Part shown: positions 1 through 10,933 of the stretch, piece by piece
How positions within the stretch are numbered: position 1 is the first letter of the stretch
How the letters are laid out: every line of letters starts with the position of its first letter
From: Craspedostauros australis
Lineage: Eukaryota > Bacillariophyta > Bacillariophyceae > Mastogloiales > Achnanthaceae
Length of the DNA: 64,000 bases
Assembly: GCA_026770025.1 (NCBI GenBank)
Contig: JAMXDE010000007.1
Span: 2,728,001-2,792,000 of the forward strand
Reading direction: 5' to 3'
The notes under the pieces: model-generated
What the model saw: the letters and a program-made list of their open reading frames with translations, nothing else
What the model was told of the DNA's origin: nothing
The model's database searches: none
Program-made: the position numbers and the translations under genes

Positions 1-22
1 CAAGCGACGTATCAAGGCGCCG

Positions 23-804
23 ATGTTCAGCGGTGAACAAGAGGATTATAGCGCATGGGAGTCCCAAGCAAAGGCATACGCTCGTACACGGAAGACGAGA
101 GACGTGATGTTGGGCAAGACGAAGATCCCAACAGTGAGTGAGATCGTGGCAGCCACTGACGACATCAAGGAGGCGATGGAGGAAACCTACGAGCTGGCAG
201 GCGACTGCTTCAGCGATCTGATCCTCATGATGGATGCAGAGAAGGGAAAGGGCAAGCAGGCCATCCAATACATCAATCAATGCGTCTCCAACGATTACCC
301 TGAGGGGAATCCACACGCGGCGTGGAACGTTCTCGCAGAGAAGTTCCGGCCATCCGACGCGGTGACGAAGATCAAACTCAAGCGACAGTTCAATAACAAA
401 AGGATGAAGAAGGATTCAGACCCCGATGTATACATCACGCGACTCAAGATACTACGCTCACGTCTCCACGATGTCGGATACACGATCACCAACGAGGAAA
501 TGATCATGCAAATCCTCAGTACGATGAGCGTGGAATACAGAACACACGTCGTGAGTTTCAACCACCAACTCACGTTCAATCTGACAGTGGTCACCATCAA
601 CGCGATCAGAGGAGTGCTCTGTGAAGCACACGCCACGCATCAAGGCGGAAAGGCATACGTCGACGATTTCCAAGACAGCAACACGAAGAACAACGACACT
701 GGCTTCACGAGCACCGGTAACTTCAAGGGGACCTGCCACAACTGTGGTGTGTTTGGTCATAGATCCGCCGATTGCCCAGAACGCAAGAAATCGAACAACA
801 AGAA

Positions 805-861
<57 letters not shown>

Positions 862-3800
862 GATGAACAGAAAGCGTAACAACAACTGCAACAAGGGAAG
901 CGGCTTCAACGGCAAGTGTAACTACTGCGGCATCTTCGGACATCGCGAGGCGGAGTGCCGAAAGAAGAAGTTCAACGAGAAGAAGGCCGACGAGCAGGCC
1001 AACACAGCAACACAAGGACACGACAAGAGCGGACACGAGATGGTACTCTCTGCGAAGGACATGCCGCTCTGCATGTTGGTGTCCAACGATTACATCGAAG
1101 ACTCCTTCTTCGATAACTTCGAGTGTGTCGGAAGTGACGACGAAGTGCAGGATGATGAGATCATCCCGGAGTGGCTCAGCGAGGAGCCAATCATCCACGA
1201 GGTGGATCCAAGACGCGAAGTGAGCTACGAATGCTGCTTCAACGCGCACGACCTGATCGGTTCATACGGCGACGAAGCTGAGATGGACGAGGCCAACGAT
1301 AGCGACATCGAAGAGGCCATGAGCGATGACGACGACGACGACGACGCCGACGAGGACGGCGCAGATGAAGACGACGAGGCGAACCGCGGCGCGGCGCCTC
1401 CTCCTCCAGCGGCGAGGAACAACAGATCGGGCATCTTCGACGAAGATGACAGCGACGAATCCGAGGACGGTAATCATCCAGACGACAGCTTCAATCCAAA
1501 CGAACGTGTCGTCTACCCAGGGAATATCGACTTCCCACCAATCGAGGATCCCAACAGGTCCAACTACCTCCATCGTCATGACACCGTCCCATATGCAACA
1601 GAGACAGCATTGGTGATCCAGAAGCAGCTCATCTTCGATGCAGTGATGGAAGCAGGAGTGAGCCTGTTCCCAGGAGTTGCACAAGGAGTGCTGAGACCAA
1701 TATGGGTGAACATGATGGGATCTATCCTATCCGAGAACTTCAGATCGATTGAAGAGATTCTGACCAATTCGGTTGTGATCAATCGCATATTGGAAGCAGC
1801 CGATACAGAGACGATCCCAGAGACAGATCTACATTACATCCTTGGAGGATGCATGCGCGTGCTCTTGCGAGAGCGATCACGCGTCCACCCATACGACCCT
1901 GTTACAGGATCACATCGAAGCAACACAATTCCATCGGACTACGCGCAACTGCCCGATGACATGAATGACGGAGATCATCATCCTCCATACAACGAAGATG
2001 GAGTCCACGAAGACGACGACGACGGCAGCTTCGACGACGAGATAGCCGCAGCTGCCGTGGAGCAGCTCCACGAGCTGAGCACCAGATACAAGGACAAGGT
2101 CAACAAGGACACCTGGCTTGCCGACAGCGGAGCTTCGTGTCACATCGTCAATCCGGACGCCGCCCTCTTCAACGTGCGGCACATCAAGTCCTTCGTCCAA
2201 GTGGGAGACAGCACGAAGTTGGATTCTCCCAAAATGGGATCCATTCGCTTGAAGGTCAAGCAACAAGACAACACTGGCCACATCATCCGGCTCGATGATG
2301 TGAAGTACACACCGAAAATGGCGGTGAACCTTTTCTCCACGAACAAGGCTCTGTACAACGGTTACCAGCTCGGTAACAACGGCATTCTGATGGACATCAT
2401 CAACGGATCCGGAACGAAGATTGTGTTCGATCGAGTCTTCCCCACATCCAATGGATTCATCACGGGAGTGCAGATGCATCCCATCATGCCGACAGACGAC
2501 GACAAGGCTTGCACAGCCATCGTCAAGAACCCATCCAAGGAGATCAGCGCGGTGAACTTGCATCGAATGCTCGGCCACGCGCCACTCGAGACCATAAAGC
2601 GAACGGCCGCTCAATACGGATGGAAGATTATCGGCGAGATGCCGGTATGTCGCGACTGCGCGGTCGCGAACGCAAGAGTGAAGAACATTCCGAAGGCAAC
2701 GATCCCAAGAGCAACTCGCCGTGGCGAACGGCTCTTCATCGATATTAGTTGCACTAAACACATAAGCTTCGGAGATAAACGCTACTGGACCCTGATCGTG
2801 GACGACCGCACGGATCACTGCTGGAGTTTCTTTCTCAAGAACAAGAGTGACCAACCAGGATACATCAAACGATTCATTCAAACGATCAAGTCACAGACTG
2901 GTGACCAACAGATCATCTTCCGAGGTGACAACAGCGGAGAGAACAAATCCACGCAGGATATTCTCATCGATGCAGGACTCAACGTGAAATTCGAATTCAC
3001 GGCATCGAACATGCCGCAACAGAACGGCAGAGTAGAACGCAAGTTCGCGTACCTCTACACCAAGATCCGCTCCATGCTCAATGGAGCACAACTCGATGAA
3101 GAGTATAGGCATGGCCTGTGGGCAGCAGCTGCAAGCACTGCCACCGCCATTGCCGACATCACTGTAGCGAAGAATCAGAAGGAGTCACCACATCGCCAAT
3201 TCTTTGGCAACAATCCACCATATGCAGACACACTCGGCACATTCGGAGAGGTGGGTGTTGTGAAGACTACCTACGGTGGGATCACCGCCAAACTCAAGAA
3301 TAGAGGAGAAGAGATGGTGTTCATTGGATGTGCACACCAACATGCATCAGGGGTCTACAACATGTACAGACCATCGACCAAATCACTGGTCTGCTCTCGC
3401 GACATCAAGTGGCTCAACCAATCATACGGACAGTTTTGTGGCTGGGCACCAGCACCAAACATATCCAACAAAACAGGAACAACAGATGCAGAAGGTTTCA
3501 CAACCATCGGATGGAAGGGAGCGACACCCAAGACGGCAATGCATCGAACATCAGAAGGAAAGAGAGTATCTTTCGCTGACAGCAACAGCTACTACATCCT
3601 ATCGGATAGCGACGATGAGGATGATGAGGACGATGGAGCAGTAACCCAACTAATCCATAACGACAAGGAAGATCAGAGCGAATCCAATCATGAGGATGAC
3701 GAGATCATACCATCCGGCGACGAAGCCGATGATGACACAGGCGTCACTGCTCCGAACACACCAGCGAGGTCTACACATGACACACTATCCAGACCTCCAC

Positions 3801-3949
3801 CAAACAGACCAAGCAAGCGTGACATAGCTAGAAAGGAGAGAATCCAACGTCATGAAGCACGAGGCAGGAAGGGAGAAGCTAATCTCAAGCCAACTACAGG
3901 GAAGAGTATTCCCAGAGCTCTGCGCGAGCTCGCAGACTTCAACGAATGA
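23..3949 (+). CDS. copia gag-protease-integrase polyprotein (5' part of gag-pol)
   Basis: This is the structural and integration half of a copia polyprotein. A gag region covers about residues 1-235. Two zinc knuckles follow at about 238-251 (CHNCGVFGHRSADC) and 298-311 (CNYCGIFGHREAEC), separated by an Asn-rich linker encoded by an AAC repeat. A very acidic low-complexity region spans about 340-690. The protease motif DSGAS is near 702 and the GAG-prepol motif LHRMLGH near 845. The integrase core has Asp in FIDIS (about 905), Asp in RGDNSGE (about 968) and Glu in GRVERK (about 1003). The frame is open upstream of the first ATG to the window edge, so the true start is uncertain. It ends at a TGA that is probably a mutation, because the same frame stays open beyond it. 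Confidence 0.9.
806..861 (+). repeat. AAC trinucleotide repeat in gag
   Basis: A nearly pure run of AAC codons encodes a poly-Asn linker between the two gag zinc knuckles. It also leaves several spurious frames open on both strands. Confidence 0.9.
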
Positions 3950-4339
3950 GGTTGAAAGGAAGAGGGTTACGAGAGCGAATCATCATCCAACGAAGACAGT
4001 GACAAACTCAGCGACGAGATAACTGACGAATCCAATAACGAAACTACAGATGATGAGGATATCACAAACAAAGGAGAAGAGATCAAGATTACCCATCACA
4101 GCACAACAGGATTATACGGAATGAACGCAATCATCGCCGGAACACCAGCGATCAACATCGGACTGTCGATGCTTGTCGAAATTCCCCGTAGTCCCAAAAG
4201 TAACGTGCTCCTGTAACGCTCAGGAGTGATCGATCATGCGCTTGCCACGTTGACGATAGGGGGGTATTTGTTGTTTCTGTACTCTATTTTGGTTCAGTCC
4301 CGTACAATCGGGAATTACTGATGTCACACATTTCGACAG
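3950..4339 (+). other. in-frame continuation of copia pol with intron-like gap
   Basis: After the TGA at 3947 and a second TGA at 3953, the same reading frame stays open to a TAA at 4214, encoding an acidic stretch like the one before it. The RT frame that begins at 4340 is again in that frame. Positions 4205-4339 (135 nt, a multiple of three) could be removed as a GT-AG segment to join the two parts in frame, but the donor (GTGCTC) is weak. It may instead be a decayed spacer. Confidence 0.5.
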
Positions 4340-5962
4340 ATGCTGGACAAGAACAAAGAACCAGAGAAACACATCGAACCAACGACATTCGATGGAGCCT
4401 TCAATCACCCAGATCCCATCCATCAAAAGGGATATCGAGCAGCCATCAAAAAGGAGTTCGACTCCATGGATACACGAAAGGTGTACAGCAAGATCAAACA
4501 AGACGCCATCCCACGCGGCCGTAGATGCTGCAAGTGCAAATGGGTCTTCAAGCTGAAACGCGACGGCACACATCGAGCGCGGCTCGTTGCATGTGGCTAT
4601 TCACAAGTCGCAGGAGTAGACTTCCAAGAGCATTACTCACCCGTTATCCATGACGTGACCTATCGAGCCATGATGGTGATCATGCTGATCAAGAAGATGG
4701 ACTGCACACTCGTCGATGTCGTAACAGCATTCCTACATGGAGACCTCGACAAGGAGATCTACATGAACTGTCCCAACGGGATGGATCATCAACCAGACGA
4801 AGCCCTGACCCTACATAAGCCAATCTACGGACTTGTGCAGAGCGCCAGGCAATGGTTCAAGATGTTGGTATCGACCCTCAAGAATATCAACTTCGAACAG
4901 AGCGCAGCAGACCCGTGCCTGTTCTACAGGAAGACGAACGAAGGAAGCATGATCGTGGCCATCTACGTGGACGATTGCTTCTGCTGTGGAGACTCCAAAG
5001 CACTGGAGACATTCCTGAAGGACATCCAAGGCAGCAAGTTCAAGGTGACAATTGAGCGCGGACTCGGAGACTACCTCAGCTGCAACATTGAACTGAACCA
5101 TGACAAGACTAGGGCAACATTGCGTCAACCACATCTCATCCGACACCTCATTGAAGAGTTCGGAGCCAAGGTTGAGAAGATGCAACGCTATGGGACACCA
5201 GGAACCCCGGGTCAAATCATCGTACGACCATCCGAAGACAACGGACTGCAGAAGGTCGGACCGGAAGAACATGCCGAATATCGCCGAGGCGTCGGTATGC
5301 TACTCTTCCTCATCAAGCACTCGCGACCAGATATCGTGAACCCTGTGAGGGAACTCTCCAAGGTATTGATCGGGCCCACCAAAGCCGCAATGAAGGAGAT
5401 GTATCGGATCATCAAGTATGTGATCGATACACAACACAACGTATTGAAGATCCATCCAGCACGTCCAGACGACGACGGCTGGGACATGGAGCTCTTCTGC
5501 GATAGCGAATATGCAGGAGACAAGAACACGAGAATCAGCGTAGGAGGGTTCATCCTATACCTGTGCAAGGTACCAATCCTTTGGCGATCCAAGGCACAGA
5601 AGGCCGTCACACTCAGCTCATCCAAAGCAGAATACGTTGCCCTTTCCGAAGCGGCAAAGGAAATCTTCTTCGTCGTGCAGCTACTCGAGAGTGTGGGCGT
5701 CCCAGTTAAGACACCGATCAAGGTCCGTGTGGACAACATCGAAGCGATCTTCATCGCCAAGAACCCATCAACACCCCAACGATCGCGGCACATCGACGTG
5801 CGCCATCACTACGTGAGGAACATGGTAATTAACAAAACCATCGAAATCATTTTCGTCAAATCCGAGCAGAACACAAGCGACGGATTCACCAAGAACATCA
5901 AGGCCGACTTACAACGAGAACACGAGAAGTCGTACCTTGACACATCAAGAACATCCGAATGA
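4340..5962 (+). CDS. copia reverse transcriptase-RNase H (3' part of pol)
   Basis: This part copies the element RNA into DNA. It matches the copia-type RT family (RVT_2). The opening block CKWVFKLKRDG precedes the first catalytic Asp region VDVVTAFLHGDL near residue 128, and the polymerase box YVDD is near 210. The RNase H domain starts near residue 385 (CDSEYAGD) and includes the copia-typical WRSKAQ and SSSKAEY segments. It shares the reading frame of the gag-integrase part. The listed ATG is simply the first one, and the protein is probably made as part of a longer polyprotein. No stop or frameshift interrupts this part. Confidence 0.92.
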   Translation: MLDKNKEPEKHIEPTTFDGAFNHPDPIHQKGYRAAIKKEFDSMDTRKVYSKIKQDAIPRGRRCCKCKWVFKLKRDGTHRARLVACGYSQVAGVDFQEHYSPVIHDVTYRAMMVIMLIKKMDCTLVDVVTAFLHGDLDKEIYMNCPNGMDHQPDEALTLHKPIYGLVQSARQWFKMLVSTLKNINFEQSAADPCLFYRKTNEGSMIVAIYVDDCFCCGDSKALETFLKDIQGSKFKVTIERGLGDYLSCNIELNHDKTRATLRQPHLIRHLIEEFGAKVEKMQRYGTPGTPGQIIVRPSEDNGLQKVGPEEHAEYRRGVGMLLFLIKHSRPDIVNPVRELSKVLIGPTKAAMKEMYRIIKYVIDTQHNVLKIHPARPDDDGWDMELFCDSEYAGDKNTRISVGGFILYLCKVPILWRSKAQKAVTLSSSKAEYVALSEAAKEIFFVVQLLESVGVPVKTPIKVRVDNIEAIFIAKNPSTPQRSRHIDVRHHYVRNMVINKTIEIIFVKSEQNTSDGFTKNIKADLQREHEKSYLDTSRTSE

Positions 5963-5974
5963 CCGAATGCACAC

Positions 5975-5982
5975 AGGAAGGG
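5975..5982 (+). promoter_or_regulatory. polypurine tract of copia element
   Basis: The purine run AGGAAGGG sits immediately before the TG that opens the 3' LTR, the expected position for plus-strand priming. Confidence 0.75.
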
Positions 5983-6775
5983 TGTCGAGATGTACATGTG
6001 AGTATATGTCGAGATGTACGTGTATATGTGCATCGTTCACCTGCTATTCTCTCATACGGACTTGGACGGTATAACTACATTCGTGTTGATAGTATGATGT
6101 GATTCGTCAGATTTACAGTGGAAATGGAACACACGAAAATGAGCAGAATTTCTGGAGGAAATTTGCAAATTACGATTTCTGAGAGAATCAGAAGATCGTC
6201 CGTCCATCCATCAATGGTACCAAGAGAATCTCGAGGTACTTCCCAACTAAACCTCAGATGACGATATCATCTGACAGACCACTGCATCATCGACAGAACG
6301 TGACATGTGGAGAGCAGAAGGACGCCTACTGATGTCAACAGGATGTCATCGTGTCACCACGTCAACATCTGTCTTCAAGTCAGAGCAGGAGGCGAAGATC
6401 CGATGACCGAAGGGCATCAAGATCATGGATACAGAAGGTGAGCTTCAAATGGTAAGTACTCATGGAGTAGGAACCAGCAATGAACGAACGGAGTGTTGAA
6501 TGCGGAGTACACATCGAACGCAGGGTATCATGTAGCACAAAGCACACGATATTGAGAGAAAGAAAGAGAATACGAAGAGCAGCGAGAGAGCATCTTGCGT
6601 ACTGACTCATAGTCGGAGACCAATCTACAAGATAGACAAATGTGCCAAGAGCATCGGGCAAGAGAACAGACACCGAGAGGATCGGAGTGCTCAAGTAATG
6701 AAATAGCAAACAGAACGACTATCAACAACACCGTCTTCCACGATCGTAGGCTTCCAATCACGGAACTTGCCACCA
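5983..6775 (+). repeat. copia 3' LTR (793 bp)
   Basis: It begins TGTCGAG directly after the polypurine tract and ends TTGCCACCA. It matches, almost end to end with scattered differences, the solo LTR at 8757-9554, which fixes both ends. The start contains two copies of a GTCGAGATGTAC motif. Confidence 0.9.
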
Positions 6776-6836
6776 AATGGATACCACTCTGACCACTAGT
6801 TTACACATCAACTCTAATCTAGCATTCGTTCACTTC

Positions 6837-7120
6837 TCAGTCTGCTGTTGTTGTGATTCGCTCCTCTTCCTCAGCAGGGCCGTCCACTTCAATCACTTTG
6901 GATGAGTTGGTGCTCATGGAGTGGGCGAAGTCCACTAATGTCGCCCGATCCAAGTATGAATCCACATGTACTGTACCCTCATCCTCATCCGTAACCTTGT
7001 ACAGCTCCACCATGGACATACAACTGTACTCATCATCGATACCATCACTCTCCGCTCCCCCACAGCAAAACATCTGGATCTCCGTCATCAGTTGGGTTGT
7101 AGAATCAGTTTGCTTAAATC
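6837..7120 (-). pseudogene. ankyrin-BTB gene copy A, C-terminal fragment
   Basis: This is the 3' end of the minus-strand gene whose 5' part lies at 16330-17992 and which LINE 1 has split. It is closely related to copy B at 20152-20290; both encode MTEIQMFC followed by an acidic tail. Copy A lacks one C in a C run near 7093 that copy B has, so its frame is broken relative to copy B. Its C-terminus continues about 30 residues beyond the point where copy B diverges, ending in a Glu- and Thr-rich tail and a stop at 6837. No function is expected in this state. Confidence 0.75.
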
Positions 7121-7137
7121 TAGATGAGTGAACATAT
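7121..7137. repeat. target-site duplication of LINE 1 (left)
   Basis: The 17-bp sequence TAGATGAGTGAACATAT is repeated exactly at 16313-16329. The related intact locus near 20290 carries it only once, which confirms it as the insertion target. Confidence 0.93.
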
Positions 7138-7262
7138 AAAATCCGAATTCCACAAATTAAAAGCGAACGCAGAAATCACAAACACAGAGTACCAAATTGC
7201 TTCACTGACGCCTGTAGAAACCATACCGACTTTCGCGTAGAAGGATACAAAAAAGATCGACA

Positions 7263-8756
7263 ATGGCGCCAACAGCGATAGTAACGCAGGACGACCACCC
7301 ATCAACCAACGGTTCCAGCAATGCAGCAGCCACCACCGACGGGCGTGATCAGCTTCCAGGACCATCGCTGGAGCCGGATCCTGCAGCAGACGAGATGGCC
7401 CTGTACGAGAAGCAAAACAAGGTGCCGGCCAAATGGAAAGAGCCGAACAGCGCCAGGTGGAAAAAGATCCGCAAAGACGTGACAGAGAAATCAGACGGAT
7501 TCAAGGCATCCGAAGTGTACAGCGAAGGTGACCACTCAATGCACAACCAAGTCAAAAGCATGCTGGCTCAGAAGGCGCGATGGGAAGGATGCGACACAGC
7601 GACAGTCTCAAGCGAGCTGCCACGCATCAAGGATCTCGCGACGTTTTTCCAAACCGTGATGGACGGGAGAACGACCAACTTTGGATCCAAAAAAGTCAGT
7701 TCCGATGATCCAGCCAGAGTCAAGATCAAACAACTCATCGCAGACTTGGCGCAAACGGAACCGAAGGCGTGCTTCAAAGGCGAGCTCCAGGACGGGGACA
7801 AGACACTGACAAGAAACCAGATGACAATCGCATGGTCAGCAGCAGTAAGCTACCTGGGCAGCCAATACCCAGAAGAGCTTATGCCACCAGAGGTCGACTC
7901 GGATGACGACATGGAGACGGAGGATTATGACCTGACAACTTTCGCGAACAAACGGAAAGGAGTACTGAAGCAGACATCGATGACAGCTCACGCCGCAAGC
8001 TACACCAACAGCACCGGGAGCCCTTTGAAGAAGAAGTCGAAGACGATCACAATCAGCGCAGTTGTACCCATGCCTGACACCGACACCATAGCGGAAGAGC
8101 AAAAGAAGGGCTGGTCAGTCAGCGGCGCAGAGAAGCTAACCAACATCTCGGGTCCCCGACGCAGGTACAGAGAACGTTTCAACATGCGATTTCTGATCCC
8201 TAAAGGGTCCATGACACCCAGACACGACTTCAAGAAGCGGTTCAAACTGTGGTACGATCGAGCCAGAGCGATGGACAAGACATTGGTCATCAATCCGTGG
8301 TACAAACGACACAAGAAGCAGGGAAGCATTGTTACGGCCAGCGACATCCCCAAAGACTGGGACGAATTCAGAATCTTCGTGGGACATGCGGATCCCAAGT
8401 CCACAGACGACAAAGTGTACTGCAGAATTTCGATAGCGTCCAACCTCGACATGCGTGTGTTCACACACCGATGCTCGGAGATGGAAGGAGCCTATGGCGA
8501 AGGAGAATTCGCATCAATCACAGACCTGCGCGACGCAGAAACCACCACTGAAATAGGGTTCCTCGCCTACTCCGGCAACTTCACTAACGCAAAGCAGACT
8601 GTTTGGTACATCAACCACATGCTGAGCGAGCGGAACCTGGGAGTACAGATTGGAGGGAAAGTACGACTAATGGGGAAGGTCACCGATGCACAGCGTGCTC
8701 TGCATAAGCAGCACGGTGGGTGGTGGATCAACGTCCTGTGGGCGGCACTCCACCTG
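7263..8756 (+). pseudogene. LINE 1 ORF1, 5' part (interrupted by solo LTR)
   Basis: This is the N-terminal 498 codons of the first protein of the element, presumably an RNA-binding nucleocapsid-like factor (inferred from position only). It is hydrophilic, with basic patches. No zinc knuckle or RRM was recognised. It has the same place and general build as LINE 2 ORF1. The apparent ORF runs on to 8876, but the last 40 codons are LTR sequence. Removing the LTR and one copy of its 6-bp target duplication restores the frame exactly into 9561. The start ATG at 7263 follows about 125 nt of 5' leader. Confidence 0.8.
8751..8756. repeat. target-site duplication of solo LTR (left)
   Basis: CACCTG here is repeated at 9555-9560, immediately outside the TG...CA ends of the solo LTR. 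Confidence 0.8.
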
Positions 8757-9554
8757 TGTCGAGATGTACATGTAAGTATATGTCGAGATGTACGAGTATA
8801 TGTGCATTGTTCACCCGTTATTCTCTCATACGCACTTGGACGGTATAACTACATTCGTGTCAATAGTATGCTGTGATTCGTCAGAATTACAGCGGAAATG
8901 GAACACACGAAAATGAGCAAGATTTCTGGAGGAAATTTGCAATCGACGATTTCTGAGAGAATTGGAAATATCGTCCGTCCATCCATCAATGGTACCAAGA
9001 GAATCTTGAGGTACTTCCCAACTAAACCTCAGATGACAATATCATCTGACAGACTGCTGCATCACCAATGGAACATGACATCTGGAGAGCAGAAGGATGC
9101 CTACTGACGTTGACAGGATGTCATCGTGTCACCACGTCAACATCTGTCTCCAAGTCAGAGCAGGAGGCAAAGATCCGATGACCGAAGGGCATCAGGATCA
9201 TGGATACAGAAGGTGAACTTCAAATGGCAAGTACTCATGGAGTAAGAGCCAGTACTGAATGAACAGAGTGTTGAATGCAGAGTATGCATCGAGCACGGAG
9301 TATCGTGTAGCACAAACACACGATGTTGAGATAGAGAGAGAGAATACAGAGAAGAGCGAGAGAGCATCTCGCGTACCGACTCATAGTCGGAGACTGAATC
9401 TACAAAACAGATTGAAGCGCCGAGAGCATCGGGCAAGAGAACTGGTGTACACCAAGAGGATCGGAGTAGCCAACTAGTGAAATAGCAAACGAACGACTAG
9501 CAACCAATACCATCTTCCACGATCGTAGGTTACCGTGAGCGGAACTTGCCAACA
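8757..9554 (+). repeat. solo copia LTR inside LINE 1 (798 bp)
   Basis: It runs from TGTCGAG to GCCAACA and is flanked by CACCTG on both sides. It matches the 3' LTR at 5983-6775 over its whole length with scattered substitutions and small indels. No internal copia sequence remains, so it is the product of LTR-LTR recombination. It lies in the same orientation as LINE 1. Confidence 0.93.
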
Positions 9555-9560
9555 CACCTG
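9555..9560. repeat. target-site duplication of solo LTR (right)
   Basis: Second CACCTG copy, matching 8751-8756. Confidence 0.8.
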
Positions 9561-10514
9561 CACGCTGAGCTGAAACACGCCAGGTGAGCAACCAAAGCCT
9601 TGGGGAGACTGTTCAACGCAAAGAACGCAGACAGAGGCGGACTCAACTATCGGTACGTGCCAAATCCAGGGACGACCATCCTGGGAGCCAAGACAGCAAC
9701 GAAGATTAGGGCGATGGTGCGCAAGCACATCAGCTATGTCAGAAGCCTGCGAGGGTTCACGCTGGAAGGAGACTTCACACTGGACGAGGTCGACTCTGAC
9801 ACCAAGCAGATCACCCTTCGCCAGTTCCTCTCGACTCAGACCATGGAACAAGCCAACCCTTACATCCACGATGTAAACACCACACACATGGCCGACGGTC
9901 AAAATGACGCCATCCATGTGGCCGCCTTCGACGAAAGGTACGACAAGGCAACAGGCATCATCAACTCCATTGCAATCCGATGCAAGGAGGAGATCAATGA
10001 GTCTACGCTGGATTGGTTCTCCGAGGACGTCGTCAAGATCAGCAGCGGGATGATGCGCACCCCTGAAGGTGACTACATCGACAAGGACACAGAAGACACG
10101 CTGGACTACAACGTTGACGAGGACATGGGTAAGCTGGTCATCGAAGGACTCAGCGAGCTTATCCTCGAAGAGGCACCCAAAAGGAAGAACCTCGAAGACG
10201 CATCATTCTTCTCGTTTGGAACAGCCATCAGCAGATCAATGACTTCCACCAACTACAGCATTCCGGAGTCTGAAGCCACCATCCAAGGCAGCCAACCAGG
10301 GTCCGCCGACGGTCAAACCAACGAAGTGGAGAACTCCATCAAGGAAGCCAGAGCCAAGCAACATGCAGAACAGGACCATGCAACTGTGCAAGAGAAGTCG
10401 CAACGGATCGCCGAACTCGACAGAATCATTGCGGAGCTGCAATCCCAAAAAGAAAGGGATAAAGCGCTGCACGTCCCAGCTTCAAGCAAGAGCAGGGACA
10501 GTACCAAATATTAG
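9561..10514 (+). pseudogene. LINE 1 ORF1, 3' part
   Basis: This is the C-terminal 317 codons of ORF1, in the same frame as 7263-8756 once the solo LTR is removed. A TGA at 9585-9587 interrupts it nine codons after the junction; CGA would fit there. The region ends in a charged, probably coiled-coil segment (about 10330-10470, with repeated Glu, Arg and Gln) before the TAG at 10512. Its last 150 nt overlap the open frame of ORF2. No enzymatic motif is visible. Confidence 0.75.
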
Positions 10515-10900
10515 CCAAGGGCTGGGAGGCAGGGAAGCACCAACACCCACTCCCGCAAGCCCAATAGGTGCATCGGAGGAGGATTCGGGTCACGATGAGC
10601 GAAACCTCCACGACCAGGAATGGGGAGACACCACACTCAACAAGAGCACATCTGGTATCAGGTTAGCTGCTCTAAACGTAGGAGGACTCCCCGAGCTCGG
10701 TCAGCACTGGAAGAATAAGGATTTATGGCAGCGGCTCAAACAGGAGAAGATTGACGTGGCCATGCTCTCGGAAATTGAGATCAACTGGTCAAAAGCGTCA
10801 AACGCAAACTCCTGGAGAGAGCGCACGAAGAACCACATACAGCAAGGACGTCACGCGCTAGCGTACGACAAGCACGAAACCCTGGGCACCACCAGACAAT

Positions 10901-10933
<33 letters not shown>

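Larger units (their letters stand above)
1..6775 (+). mobile_element. Ty1/copia LTR retrotransposon, 5' end outside window
   Basis: Domains run in copia order: gag with two CCHC knuckles, aspartic protease, integrase, reverse transcriptase, RNase H. A purine tract and one LTR follow. The left LTR and primer-binding site lie before position 1. Coding is broken: two in-frame TGA codons at 3947-3949 and 3953-3955, and a gap of 135 nt before the RT part. The copy therefore looks decayed or makes pol by an unusual route. The same LTR family recurs as a solo LTR inside LINE 1. Confidence 0.93.

Noticed and set aside
458..1249. Long minus-strand ORF rich in Val
   Set aside because: It is the antisense shadow of the AAC repeat and acidic codons in the copia gag frame.
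8757..8876. C-terminal 40 codons of the apparent LINE 1 ORF1
   Set aside because: They are encoded by the inserted LTR, not by the LINE.
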